From: Rhyacophila brunnea
Lineage: Eukaryota; Arthropoda; Insecta; Trichoptera; Rhyacophilidae
DNA: 64,000 nucleotides
Direction: 5' to 3'
NCBI GenBank assembly: GCA_022495005.1
Contig: JAGYXB010002069.1
Span: 3,968,001-4,032,000, forward strand
Below are positions 24,901-39,900 of this stretch, piece after piece. Below the pieces are notes generated by a model. It was not told the origin of the DNA, did no database searches, and was given only the letters and a program-made list of their open reading frames with translations. Position 1 is the stretch's first letter. The number at the start of each line of letters is the position of its first letter. The position numbers were made by a program, and so were the translations under genes.

Positions 24901-27900
24901 CCTCTTTCTAGAGTCTTTATAGAGACACCCTTATAAACGAAAATCGTACACCATAATGATATAAAATATTTGTTGTATACCCCTCGAAACTAATCGATCG
25001 ATACCTCATTGGCTCCATACTGTTTAATACCAATACGCCGGCGACCAATGAAAGGCCCTGAATGCTTTATGAACTGTCTGAAAATATGTATGTTTAAAAT
25101 CTTCATGAATGCTAAAGGCCTATTCTATATGGTAAATTGACGGGAGTGCCTCATTTAGAATTTTGAATAATTCAAGTTTATAGTCCATTAAATGAATTAC
25201 ACAAGTGTATTTAACTTTTTATTCATTCCTAAATAACACAGTAACCATGAAGTAAACGAAAAAATGATAAAGAAATCCTGGAATTAAAATATATGTCAAT
25301 TATCAGTAAAACCCCTGTATCTAAATGCACAAATTGTTGTATATATTTCGCCCATTTAGCAGGCATCAAACTCTAGATCCTTGTATCGCTAACACAATAT
25401 TAATATTTCTTTTTTATCCCAGTTTGGAAATGCTAGACCGTACAGAGGCTCCACAAGTTCAAGATGGATACGGCATATCGGTTGCTTACGCCTGTCTAAT
25501 AGAAGTTGTCAGATCCATAGCTCTTACTATTGGCGGACCACAGTATTTACATGACCAAGACTTCGAACCACAAGGTAACTTATTGGAATTGTCATCTCAA
25601 TCTAAATTCTTGAATAGTGAATGTGACTGTGGAGGTCAATTGGATGCATCATTTTATAATAATGTAATAATATTGTTTTGTATTTCTCCAGATCTTGAAG
25701 CGAGAAACAACGAGAGGAATACTGTGATCGATTTGAAGAAGATAGGCGATAAAAACAATACGGAAATTGTCATCAGAGATGGAGATAATGAGAAGTCAGA
25801 TGAAGACGAGAAAGAACAGATATTACATTTACAGGTTAATATTGTGTAGAATTAAACACGTTATTTCAATAGTATTATGCATTTATAGATGTCTGCCAAA
25901 CTGGAATAAGCAGTTCCCTTTTTCTTTTCTGGGATGGTGCTTGATTCAAAACTGTCTCATAGAAACATGGAACAATATTTTTGCCTATTTTAACTGTAAC
26001 TAAGTTTACTATTTTGTCAGTTGGAGGCATTCATAACTCATTTTTTATAACTGAATTCTATGAAGGCCAAGTCTGGAGTGGGATACATTTAGAAAGAATC
26101 ATTCAGGGAACTGAAATATTTTCACTCGTAGGCATAGCATCTTTGCTTTTTCAATTCACCATGTCCGATCCTAATAGGATCATATCGTCGGTCCCTATTA
26201 AAAAAGTCGGATCTGAAATTTTGTCATTTTCGGATTATTACGTAAAAGTTATTTAAACACTTTAAACATTTATACCACAATCACAGTTTTTTTTGTTTGT
26301 TTGAAAAATTTCGAGATACTCAAGTTAAAAATGACGGATCTACCGAGAGTGTCCGAATAACAATGTCGGTTCTTACCAACCGACGTTGGCTGGGCGTGGG
26401 TGAGCAAGATGCGTCGGATCTGACAGTTGCTGCTATGTTCACTGGACAGACGGATGTTTTTATAAACGTTTAGAAAAGTTTCTATAACCCGTATTTTTAT
26501 TCATTATGGCAAGCAATAGGTCACAAAGGATATTTGATGAAACATCTTTGATTGCTCGTACTGAAAAATAGCATTTTGCAAATCCGACTTTTTTAATAGT
26601 GACCGACGATATAGGCCTCCACAGAATGGAGGTTTGTATTAACTCATTTAGTGCTAACACCGCGACTGGCGCGTTTGGAGCAGTTGGCCATTAGATGTAA
26701 TTATTGTGTTATTTAAATGTGGTAACTATAAGGTAATTAAAAGGTCAGCAGTGATTGTGTTATTAACAGATTTTTTTTACGCGAAATGGATGTTAGTCAC
26801 TTGCTCAACCTATTAGGTCCATACTCTGACTCCAAACACAAATTGAAAAACAATGTGTGTATTTGCCAGACCCAGGATTCAAACCTGGGACCCACGACCT
26901 TATAAACTGACACGTAAGCCGCTCGACTATTAAGACTGTAGGCATAGTATATTGACCCCAAAAGAGTGGATATTAAATAATATTCAACATCAGCACCCAG
27001 AAATATATCCATTAAAAAAATATTGTTACAGAGCGGGAATGGAACCGGCATCCATGGGATTCTGGCCAAGTTGCTTTATCATTTAAGTCATTCGTACTAT
27101 ATATAATCACGACGAAATTAATTATGCTATGCAACTGAAGTGTTTCTTTAAGAGGAGTGTAGTTCAGTGAAACGGCAAATAATTAATCGGAGACTGACAG
27201 TCGAGGTGTCCGCACATCGATTGGTTTTGTAATGGCGTCGGATGAAAATATTCTTAAATCGAGTAAAGATAATTAAAAAACTTTACATATGTACTTAAAA
27301 AAGAAAACATGTCAATGAATATACTATTATTATTAGTAATATAACAATAAACATAACATTAAATGAACGCCTGTTAAATTTTTATGATAAATTATATTTC
27401 GTTCGGCACGCGTCATTTGCACAATCCGCACATCGCCTAGCCACGATCTTTTTAGACCACGCCTCAACTGAAGTATAGCCTTAATTTTGTTAATATTGCC
27501 AACCAGATTTTGTGGTTTGAATCAAGGTGTCATAATAGATACTCACCTCAATTCCTAGCTAGCGTCAGGATCTCTCCACATTTTGGTGGATATAAACTTT
27601 TTTGTAATGAATGGATGTTAGCCATTTGCGCAACCTATTGGGTACTTGCTCTGGATCAAACACACGTTAAAAAAATGAATTTTGCCAAATGCGATTTAAA
27701 CCCATGACCCACTGCTTCAGAGTCAAATGCTGCTACTACTCCACCGAGGATTTAAAATTATTAAGTGATAATTATTATAAGCATAAAATACTATGTTTCT
27801 GCAAAATGAATAAAAGACAAAATATAATGTTTATAAAGACGACAAATGAAAATCTGTTCATTATTCTTCATATTATTACAGCTTGTACAGTCCAGTTGGT

Positions 27901-30900
27901 GCGGGCTAGTGTGGGGTTTGTCAGTGTTGGCTGAAGCCAGCGTCGGTGAACTGGAACTCGTTCTGAGGACTATACATACCCTTGCCAGAGTCAGTGCTAA
28001 GGTAGGAACATTATTTTATTGAAACATAAACGTGAACAATCTTTTCCTTTCGTTAACTGTTTACCGACCTATGCATCGAAGATCTCCTTTCACTTGTAAG
28101 TCTTTTTAATTTTCTTCAAGTCGCGTTGACACAATGGTTTGAATGACACATGATTTGGATGACACATGATTTGAATATCAAGCGATGGAGATATAATGAA
28201 AAAATACTAATGATCACATTATAAATAGAGTGTTGTCAATAATATGAAAGTTGTTACTGTATATAAAATAATGAATTAATATTATTAACAGGTGAATCAT
28301 TCAAGTGCCCGAGACGCATGCGCCGGAGCGCTATGCAGAGCCGCTCTGCCGGCCCACTACCCTCTTCCGGCTCTGGGAGCGCTGCCGGGTCCCAGGGCCA
28401 GCGGAGGCTCCCTGTCTTCTCCGGGGCCACCTGCAGATCCTGATCCTCGCCATCAAGTGGTTGCTGTCGGTACTCCTTTACCTTCAGCCGCCCCGCCCCC
28501 AGGTAAATTAAGATATTTTAATCTCTAAATACAGTCTCTGCTAAATTGGGCCATCGGTCAATTGAAATAGCCACTTATTTGGACCAAATCTTAAGGAATG
28601 GAGACCAAACAATGGAACTAACTACCTAATTAACATCGCTTAAAAATCCTTAAGAACCCTGAAACTGAAAAAGGGTTACTAAGGCTAATGATTATATTAA
28701 GGCCATGCATTAGTTGAGGCACGGTCTAAAAAGATCGTTGCTAGGCGATGTGCGGATTGCGGGTCGCGGGTGCAAAAGACGCCTGTCAAACGAAATATTA
28801 TTTCTCATATAAATCCAACATATGTCCATTTTATGTTCTGTTTATTATTCTATTATTAACAATAATAATATATTCATTGACATGTTTTCTTTTTAAAGTA
28901 AATGGGTAACGTTTTTAGTCATCTTTACACGATTTTAGAATTAATTGGCCCGTCGCCATCACGCAGCAAAGTGACGTATGTCCGACTCGACATTCTCTCA
29001 ATGAATGCTAAGCGAGTACAAAATTTCGTCGCGCGTACAGTTGAAAATTATTTGGCGTTTCACTGATGCGTCACCTTAACTGTAAGTCTTTTTACACTGT
29101 AGATTCGGTTATATGAAACATCACACTCGTACTTAAAGATTTATCTGTCACAACTGTCCTAGCCCCACGGTGGCCAAGCGGCTTCCATAGGTTCAGCAGC
29201 AGATTCGAATCCTGGGTCTGGCAAATACACATATTGTGTTTGGAGTCAGAGTATGGACCTGATAGGTTGAGCAAGTAGCTAACATCCATTTCTTGGTAAA
29301 AAAAAATCTATTAACACAAACCTCCAGTCTGTGGAGGCCCGTATGATCTTATTAGGATCACATATGGTCAAAAAAAAAATTGTGTTACAAGCTTAAAAAA
29401 AGTTATTTATACAATGAACCATCATTGTATCAAATGACTCAACAGCGGGCTGCCATTTTGATTTTTTACACAAAGAGTCGAGAACATGGAGATTATTAAC
29501 TGTTCTATATGTAGTTACTAATTCAATCATGCCAAAATCCCTGCTCTTACTGTTTTTTAGGTTGCTAGTGAGTAGTTCTAATAATCATGGTCTTTCAGGT
29601 CAACCAGGCTGGGTGGTCGTCACTGGACGCCAGGTGGCCGGTCTGCGAGCTCTTCTTCGGTTAGCAGCCAGACATGGCGCCGCATTACAGCAAGCATGGC
29701 TCCCCGTCCTCACCACTCTTCAGCACCTGGTAAAACGCAATCATTTTTTTGCAACAGGCCGTAGCGAAGAATACATGTTTGGGATAGATTAACAGTGATA
29801 GACCGAAAAGAGTAGAGCATACTTTGACAATCATACTTACAAAACATAAACAATTAATAATAAAAATATTATATTAATATTGACAATGAAACTAAATATA
29901 ACTACTAAATCAATGAAATGTTAAAATATCACTGACAGTGTAAAATTAAATAATAAATTTATTATGTATTTTCCTAATTATTTAATCAGTTAATATTGAA
30001 ATATCAAAAGCTATTTTACAACGTTTTTATTAGGTCGTATTCTTATTTGTCTGGTGGTTGTTTGTCCGGTACAAATTTTGCAATCAATTTTTAACTAACT
30101 TCCCGACTAGCTAGACATTTGAAACTTTTAGAATATATCAGAACACGATGCCTATGCATTCTTTTAATACTTTTAGCCATTTTTAAGTAGAATTAAATTC
30201 ATTTTCAGTTATTTCTATTTTGTATGAAAAGTTATTTCGGAAGAAATCCGTAATCTAATCCACCATTATTGGTTGCTAGGGTCCGAACAACTAAATTATT
30301 AATATATATGTGCGTTACTATGGAAATCAATATGAGTGTCAAAATGATATTTCAGTATTATTTCTATGAAATACAATTTTTTTTGATCGTTTAAGCTAGT
30401 CAAGTCAAGTTTATATGATTCAACAGAAAATTTTAAAACGTTGTATATAAAAATTTCTTTTTATCTTGTAATTATTTTATTTAATTTTTTTATTTTACAA
30501 CGTTTTTCTTAGCTCGTATTCTTATTTGTCCGGTGGTTGTCTGGTACAAATCTTGCAATCGATTTTTAACTAACTTCCCGACTAGCTAGACATTTGAAAC
30601 TTTTAGAATATATCAGAACACGATGCCAATGCATTTTTTAATACTTTTAGCCATCTTTAAGTAGAATTGAATTCATTTTCAGTTAATTCTGTTTTGTATG
30701 AAAAGTTATTTCGGAAGAAACCCGTAAAAAGTAAAACTATTATTGGTTGCTAAGTGGGTGGTCCTAGCAACTAAATTATTAATATTAATATATACGTGCA
30801 TTACTATGGAAATCAATATGACATTTCATTATTCAGTATTTCTGTCAAGTACAAATTTTTTTCATCGTTTAAGCTAGTCAAGTCAAGTTTATGTGATTCA

Positions 30901-33900
30901 ACAGAAAATTTTAAAACGTTGCATATAAAAAGTTCTTTTTATCTTGTAATTTATTTTTATTTGTATTGAAAAAACATCGTATTGGAAAAAAAGAGACTAT
31001 GCCACAGTGGCGGAGCGTATGCCAAAGTTAAATGCTTGTACGTAATTAAATACTATCTTTCAAGGTAAACGCTAAATAATCATTTAATAAGGAGTCTGCC
31101 ATTGATATCACTATATTAATATTTTCGTGACTGACTATTTAATTATTTTCAGGTATGGATTTTGGGCTTGAAACCGTCCACCGGTGGGAGTCTTAAAGCG
31201 GGTAGAACCCACACCGACTCCCATGCTCTTATGAGTACAGCTGCAGTTATGGCTGACTTACCCAGTAAGTTCGATATTTATAAGTATGACAGCTTTTACC
31301 AGCTGTTCAAAGGTGTAGTTTATATCTCCGTTGGATAAATCGATAGATATATTTAATATAACTAAATAGTATTTCGAATTTTAATTTTTGTTTGGCTATC
31401 AAATGTTCAGAGGTGTTTTTTAAAAGCCATTTCAAACAAGACATTAAAAGTTTTATTAAAAAGCAATATGTTTTTTTTTGTAACTGCCATAACTATTTAT
31501 ATCGTGATAATATTAAACTAATATTTCGATTCACCTAGAAATTAGGTCACTGAGACTTTAATAATTGCAATCTAACCTCTATTTTCTTTCCGCATACCTA
31601 GTACTGTCCGACAACAAGATCTCGTCGATAACCGGAAGTCGCTGTAGTCGACTAAACAAGAGGGCCTTGTTAGTTCACAGTTTTAACATGTGGACAAAGG
31701 GTACTGTTCGGTTATGAGGAATACAGCGGAAAACACATTTTGAAAATACCCGATATACTGGATTATTTGTTAGTTTGGGTTAGTTTAGGTTAGGTTAGGT
31801 TTGGTTAGTTTAACCTAACAAATAATCTAGTATATCGGGTATTTTCAAAATGTGTTTTCCGCTGTATTCCTCATAACCGAACAGTACCGAAGTTCTTGTT
31901 CGACCTGTCTGTTAACAATATCTCGTCGATAACCGGAAGTCGCTGTAGTCGACTAAACAGGAGGGGCTTGTTAGTTCACAGTTTTAACACGTGGACAAGA
32001 AGTTCTTGTTCGACAATAGTATTTGTAGTTTTACCGAGATGTCAGTGATTTGTTAGTCGAATTCCGCCAAGCGTAATGGTATACATCACATCCTACATTA
32101 TCAGTAATTTGATCATAAATAAAATGGTAAAACTACAAAAACATTATACCTAATGGTTATTTATCCCAGGATGAAAACAATGATTAAAAACTTCGATTAC
32201 ATGCATAGAGTAAATGACAAAATATGATTTAAGACACCATATCGACTGTGTTTAGGAAAAAGGGCGTAACCATAGATTTTTTGAAAAGTGCTTTTATTAG
32301 ATATTAACAATGTATACAACTAAATACACGTTCTATAAAAAGGAAGTAAGCCGCAAATGCCGAATTATTATCTGAATTCAGGTTTTAATTGAGATTAATT
32401 AATTTTTAATTTATGGAAAAAAGCATTTATCCTCAATTTCAATGATTTTTCTGTAATAACTTCTTTAATTATTATTAGATCGAAAATATATTACACCAAA
32501 TCATCAATCATCATGCACCCAATGTCTGTGCCTATTTTTTAAAAAATATTAAACTAAAAACTCTCAAAAAACGTGTTTTGCCTCTCTTGTAAAATTTCTT
32601 CAGTGAGGGTTACGTCCTTTTTCCTAAACACGGTCGATATGCAATTGTGCATTTTTGCATTCATACATTTTCATTGACTGATGATTGTGTATCACAACTA
32701 GTGGACAATGTTATCAAATTAATCTTTATGTAGTTCACTGTTAGTTAACATTTATTTTTTCAGTGCTTTCTGGGCTGGTGAGTAAGGTGTTTGAATCATC
32801 AGGCCAGCTAGACGCAGAGGCACTGCAGCATCTATTGGATGCTCTCTGCAAGCTCTCCAACGAAGCCATGGAGTTGGCCTATTCTAATAGGGTACTATTT
32901 TTGACAATCTATATTCCATTCATGTTTTTCAGACTGAACTTAGACATGGTTAAAGTATTGTTCTTTATCGAAACTAATATATTTGTATATTTCTTTAATT
33001 TCAGGAGCCATCTTTATTTGCTGTTGCCAAACTACTGGAGACAGGGTTGGCCAATCTTCACAGAGTTGAGGTTATGTGGAGACCACTCACCACACATTTA
33101 CTTGAGGTAGATATGTATTGAATTAAGTTCAGGTGTTTGTCCTTAAATTGACTGCTATAATATTTTATGTTAATGTAATAATTTCAATAAGTTTCATTGT
33201 TTTATTAATAACAAGTAGGTAATACAGATATAAATGTATTCAGATACAATATATTGTTAATCCATTATTCTCCATTGCAGGTTTGTCAACATCCTCATAT
33301 TAGAATGCGAGAATGGGGAGTTGAGGCTATCACTTATCTAGTTAAATCTGCACTGCATTATAAATTCAAACATCCAGATCAAGGAAGAGAGGTATGTAAT
33401 TGTAAAAGTATAGATTTATACGATACCAATATCAACTGCTTAATCCCCAAACCAGCTAACTGCACTTTTGACCAAAAACAAGATTTTGATGGCATTTTGT
33501 TATAAAGTATGTTTTCTATAATACTCACACAAAATTTCAAACCCCTAAACCTATAAATAAATGCGTTATTGTTCTTCAGACAAAACAACCAACTGCAGGT
33601 GCCATATTTTCAATATCGTAAATGGAACAACTCCGCTCTTTATATATAAAAAATGAAGCTAAAATAGTGTAAACACATTTACTGCTGACCAGATAATTAC
33701 TAATTAATTACCACATTTAAATATCATGTTAATTATATCTAATGGCCATCTAATGCGAATGCGCCTGTCGCGTTGTCAGCACTAAATGAGTTAATTCATA
33801 GTGCAGCTTAATTGTAAAAAAGTGTATTTTTGAAATTGTTAATCCGCTCAATAGTTAAATTATTAAGTTTTTTCTCCTTCCTGAACAATTTGCCCAAGTG

Positions 33901-36900
33901 GAGTTAGTCGGTTTGCAGAATAAGCATTATTATAAATTAATGAATTCTACAATTATTGTGGTGTATATAGCACATCAGCATAAAGTTTAATAGTTTTGAC
34001 AGTAAACAAGGCATATTCAGAGTGACACCGAGCAATGCAAGAAATGACTTGATTTAAGTATTTGTCAAGCATAGCAACTGTAAAAATAATCATATTTGTT
34101 CTACCTAATTGCTGCGCACCAGAAGAATTCACATTTGCGCATGTTCGAGGTTTAATTGTTCCACTACAAGTATCGAATAGGACATAAATGTAATCTAAGT
34201 GTAGTACTGTAAATGTAGCTGATTGTAAAAATACAAATCATCTAGTTTTGTACAGAAAAACAGCTAAGATTAGAATTGTCAATGGTTTAAAAACTCATTT
34301 CTAGAATTGTATTAATTATTGGAGTTTTCTGTTTTCTAGAAACTGGAAGTGCTTCTAGTTGAACCGCTGGGCTCTCTCAGTTCCATTCAGCATGCTGACG
34401 TGCGACAGAGACAACTTGAGTGTGTTTCACAGCTGCTTCACTCACATGGATTAGCTTTATCAGCCGCTTACCCGCAACTGTTACACATAGTGGCCGCCAT
34501 TGCTGATCCACATAGGTACTGTTTCAAGATTTGTCATCAATCAGCAAACACGTTTAAGAAAAACCTCTTCTATACTCATGAAGTTTTTATATATTATGAA
34601 AGTCCAACGATTAAGTAAGCTGTAATTCATTTTGCATTGCAGATACAACTGTTGCTAACTTCACTACAAGACTATGACTCTAATATTTATTTTTCAGAAT
34701 GCCAATGAATCAAATAAAACGACAATATTAAAATATGTTTTTTCATGAACCATAAACATATATAAACAATCATGCAAAATCACAAATAACAATAGGTACT
34801 TAACCTTAGGAAGATGTCAGCAACAGGCTGACATTTTCTTTTTCATTTACCGACTTCATTTTCAATGCAGCCAGTACAGAAAACATTATTTTTTCTATCG
34901 TTACGAATCCATCTGTATATAGTAAAATCGTTCTGGAATCGCCATCCTCTTCTTTCTCAGTGCTACATCTGAATACGAGATTTGGCCACCTCCACAAGTG
35001 TTGTCTTTTACTTCTATCCTTCGTCAATCTTCTCTACTTCCCATCCCATTCTAGTCCACCTCTTTCACTGTCTGCCTCTAGGTCGCTTCCAGTGCGGTAG
35101 CCACGTGGTCAGGATCTTTGGTGTCCTATCATCTGTCATTTATTCAATATGGCCATCCATCATAGTCTTTAAGACTCACGTAATCTACCATTGGTTTGCC
35201 ATTCAACCAGTTTATACAGCCATCTTCATGATTCTCTAAGCCTCATTTTCTAATACGGCTCTTAACGCTTTCGCTGCTGAATAGATAATGAGATTTTAAT
35301 TGCCCCCTTTAAAATGCACGTTAATTACATCGATCGGCCGCCTGGTCATTACGCACCGTGTGCGTCTTCCGCGTCCAAAGTATTAATAAGTAAGTAAAAT
35401 AAGATTTTACTCAATATTTTTGCCTAATCTCATTTGGAATCACTATCAAAAAATTCATATTACTCCCTTTATTTTTAGTAATTTAATCTCTTATCATTAA
35501 ATGTATATTTTGTATTTTTATTTCTTTTTTTTTTCGACCATGTCCGATCCTAATAGGATCATATGGGCCTCCACGGAGTGGAGGTTTGTATTAACAGATT
35601 TTATTTTTACGAGAAATGGATGTCAGCCACTTGCTCAACCTATTAGGTCCATACTCTGACTCTACACAAATTGAAAAACAATATGTGTACTTGCCAGACC
35701 CAGGATTCGAACCTGGGACCCTCGACTCTATAGGCCGGCATTTAAGCCACGCGGCCATCGTGGGTGTATTTCAATAGTGTACTAACCTATATGGCACCTA
35801 TGTTGGCTTAGTACGTACTGCAATTGTCTTTGTATAAATACAAAGCCATTGGATCTACAATCGCCACCCTGTGGAGGTCCATATTATGCTCATATTGGAA
35901 TTAACATGGTATTTTTTTTCTTATCTATGTTTGTCCTTCATATCATTTACAGTCCAGTTCTCGTCCGCGCAGCCTTCCAGTGTCTGCAAGTGGTTTGCGC
36001 AGAACTAGTTGCGGGGGAGGCTGGTGGTGGGGGCGGTGGAGGTGCGAATGAAAAGGGTGGAGGAGTGGGGGGAGCGGCTAGCCTGAGAAGAGCAGCGGCG
36101 GCGGCGGCCCGCTTTGCTCGACAGTCACAAGATCTCAACGTCAGCCTGACAGCTGTCGGACTTATGGTTCGCTCATAATAATCTTTTTATGATAACCTTC
36201 CTCTACACTAATTATCATGTGAAATATTAGTTTTTTGTCAAATTATAACCGCGTTTCTATCTCTTTATTAAAATTCCTATCTTATTGTAAGAGAAAAATG
36301 TTATTTAAAAGTCATTATGCATGTCAATATCATTCCATTGATAATTGACGAAGATCCAAATTTTATATTTCATGTAAGGCTTATTAGTTTCAAAGTTGGT
36401 TACTTCCACATTTTTTTTTGATGTTTCCTCTCTAAATAATTTTAAATCGTATATTATATTTAACTCATTTGTTAGTAGAATTGTAATTAACCTGAGATTG
36501 ATTGCAAAATCAATTATATTCACCAACCGCCATTTTTATATTACTCGACCAACTTTAAACATGGTTTCTTATTAATAGTAATGCATTTTCAGTCATTTTA
36601 TTTCACTATTCGCTTTTTCTAATAATTTACTAATATGTTTTCAAAAAAAAATATTCTATTTGGCATCCTAAATGTGCTTGACTGTTTTTTGTGTCTCAAA
36701 ATAGCGGAATATGAAAATAAATAGCCTCACGTAGTGAATATAATATCCACTTTTATTTCCAGTGGAATATATCAGACTACCTATACCGCAACCAAGAAAG
36801 ATTGACAGTCATCCTCAGTGAGGATAACAGCGTCTATCCCGAATTTCCCGGCACCGTTGATCTCCCCCAGTTTGAGAAGCTGTGGATGTGCCTCTACATT

Positions 36901-39900
36901 CGATTAGGTAAAATATAATATACAACAATGGATTTTGTTTTAGTTATATGTACTTAGTTTAAAGAAAGCACCCTAATTGTGATGAAACTGAAGACATTGA
37001 AGAAATGCTGTTTTGGAATGGCTGTTTACTGTTCACCCTACCTATTGGGTCCTTATACTTTAGCAGACATCCATTTTTTACTAGCCGCAGGACCAAACCA
37101 TGAGCCATGGATTCAGAGATACACACTCTACCAACTAGGGAACCACAGGTGCGAATGAAAGAGACACAAATCATTTCTCATTGGAGTTTCATTTGTAGTA
37201 AACTATAGTATTATAGTAAGATGAAATAATCAAATGTAGACATAGCTAAACAATTACAAACACCCAGGCTTTAAAAAAATTACATAAATATATTGTGACC
37301 TCACCGGGAATCAAATCCGGAGCCCCTGGATAAAAGGCCAGCACCTTACACACTGGATTTTATGGGCCGCCGTTATTATCCGCATCCGCCAACAACCGCA
37401 AACAATTCAATACAATTTTAGATTTACTCAATCAATCCACTCCATTTACTATTATGTATTCAGACATTAAATAAAAAAATACTATTTAATAATACTATAG
37501 CTGTTGTGACAATTTAATCGGTAATTTATAGGTGAACTGTGTACGGAAGAGCGACCATCAGTTAGACGAGCAGCCTGCCAGACATTGTTCAGTTGTGTGG
37601 GGGCGCATGGAGGTTCCTTGCAGCCCGCAGCTTGGAGACCCCTTCTTTGGGCTGTGCTCTTCCCCATGTTACATAAAGTAATGTACACTATTATCTTTAA
37701 CATTGGTAGTATGTACATATCGTCGGTGTTTTCTAAAAAGGGCGAATTAACCAAAATTCTACTTTACAGGAGGAGGATTTTTAACTTTTGACATTTATTT
37801 GTTTTTTACCTGTAGATGATTATAAATATGTTTATAATAAAGCTTAGAAAGAATACTGTCATTATAATAGGTATTATTGTATAATATTTGAAAAGGCCTA
37901 ATATGTCACATTTGCTTTTTATTTCGTAATTTTAATTAATTTAATTTTAGTCGATTATCATTTTTAAGTACTTTCCTGTGGAGATAAAAATTCGCCGTTT
38001 TTACACAATAAAGCTAGTGGGGTACATATTGTATTTTCATTAAAATCTCGATTTCGCCAAAATGGTTGATTCGCCCTTTTTACAAAACACAAATGATATT
38101 ATCATCGCTCTATTTTGCAAAATTCACCAACCACATTTTGGTTGAACATACTAAGTATTGTCAAATATCTATATTTGTGAAAGATTCTTGCAAATATAAT
38201 ACATACTTCCACTACATTTTACAAATCAATCCACAACAAACTAATGGAAAAAAATTCAAACCTTGTAAAACAAGTAATAATTCAGTAGTCGGGTGGCAGA
38301 AGGGATTGGCCATTTGGATTTTTCTTCTATTTTAGAGTTTTTCTTAGAGAGAATCTTCAATGTGGCAAAAGAACATATCTGTCAGTACAAGCCAAATGCC
38401 ACAAGTTACTATCCGTGTAGTGTGGATTCAGACCATGCACGAATAGAAAAGGCGAAGCCAAAAGACATGGCCATTTTTATTTTAGTGATTTTTATATACA
38501 ACGTTTTTAAATTTTCTGTTGAATCATATAAACTTGACTTGACTAACTTAAACGATCAAAAAAAAATGTATTTGATAGAAATAATACTGAAATGTCATTT
38601 TGACACTCATATTGATTTCCATAGTAACGCACGTATATATTAATAATTTAGTTGTTAGGACCTAGCAACCAATAATAGTGGATTGGATTACGGATTTCTT
38701 CCGAAATAACTTTTCATACAAAACAGAATTAACTGAAAATGAATTAAATTCTACTTAAAATGGCTAAAAGTATTAAAAGAATGCATTGGCATCGTGTTCT
38801 GATATATTCTAAAAGTTTCAAATGTCTAGCTAGTCGAGAAGTTAGTTAAAAATCGATTGCAAGATTTGTACCGGACAAACAACCACCAGACAAATAAGAA
38901 TACGACCTAATAAAAACGTTGTAATAAAAATACATAGTTCAGGCTATCCGTGCTTTTTTCTTTTATCTGTGCCCCTTCTACCCATCGTTAGCCCGGATAA
39001 TTGAGAGTATACTTTATTATAATATAATATTCTATTTTTCTTCAGGTGCAAAATCAAGCGAACATGGCGAGTTCAGAAAAAGTAGACACAGGCGAGCACA
39101 TTCTTATACATCATTCCAGAAATACAGCCCAGAAGCAATGGGCAGAGACACAGGTATGTTAATTTGTTATCAGGAGATCAGCAAATATTACTGTTGCACA
39201 CAACACAGCATAATAACGTTTACACTTCAAATAGCCAATTCAATCCTATCTTTATTTTTTTTCCAGGTTCTCACTCTGGCCGGTGTTGCCAGGGTTTTCC
39301 ACACAAAGCATCAAGTGTTGCAAGGTCTTGGGGACTTTGCGAGAGCATGGGCCGTGCTTTTAGACTTTATACAAAACTTTGCGCTGTGTCAAAATCATGA
39401 GGTATATCCTACGGCTTGTCTATTTCTTTCACATAAACCTTTTACATTCAAATTTTTTTTACCATAAAGTGTTCCCAGGAGGTAATGATTTATTTTATTA
39501 TGACAGGTATCTGTGGGAGCTCTGAAATCATTCCAAGAAGTATTGTTGATGAAAAGGTGTCCTGACACAACTCTTGAGAGAGAAGTTTGCTCTTTATCGT
39601 GGCAGGTGTGGGTACACATCGCTAGAGAAGCATCATTAGGTAAAACACATTAATTAATTTTTAGATTTCCGTAATTTGGTTACCTATGTTAAATTATTTC
39701 ATTTGAGTCTACGCAAAATCATTATCCAATAAAATTTAACCAAATATTTGTATATTGTCATATTTTGTTTTATAGTTACAAATAGTTTGGAGCCCCAACC
39801 GACAAACGGAGTTGCGAATTCATCGATTCAAATGAGCAACACGGATTATGTGCCATCGCAGGCGTTCTTAACCGCCCTCGTTCAAATATTCCCCACGATC

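Larger units (their letters stand above)
26158..26943 (-). mobile_element. tRNA-derived SINE (family H), split by two later insertions
   Basis: Minus-oriented SINE in three pieces: 26158-26185, 26609-26642 and about 26763-26943. The tRNA-like head (right side) has the complement of a B box, GATTCAAACCTGGG, and an A-box-like word. The body matches the copies at 29161, 35528, 40278 and 51838. The first gap is a MITE with ATAT duplication; the second is a TTAA element. Joining the pieces restores the order seen in the uninterrupted copy at 35528-35766. Confidence 0.85.

Noticed and set aside
29161..29235. tRNA gene candidates (also near 35700, 37300, 51840, 52220, 54650)
   Set aside because: A and B boxes are present, but a common tRNA-unrelated body and A-rich tail follow, and the acceptor stem does not pair properly. 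They are SINE heads or relics.
30010..30930. LTR retrotransposon formed by the two direct copies
   Set aside because: Each copy has its own inverted ends and TA flanks, the spacer is only 50 bp, and there is no gag, pol or primer-binding site.
34930..35240. Possible retrotransposon or exon-like stretch with 85-codon frame in Mon2 intron 20
   Set aside because: No reverse-transcriptase or transposase motif could be confirmed in either strand. Left as unexplained intron.
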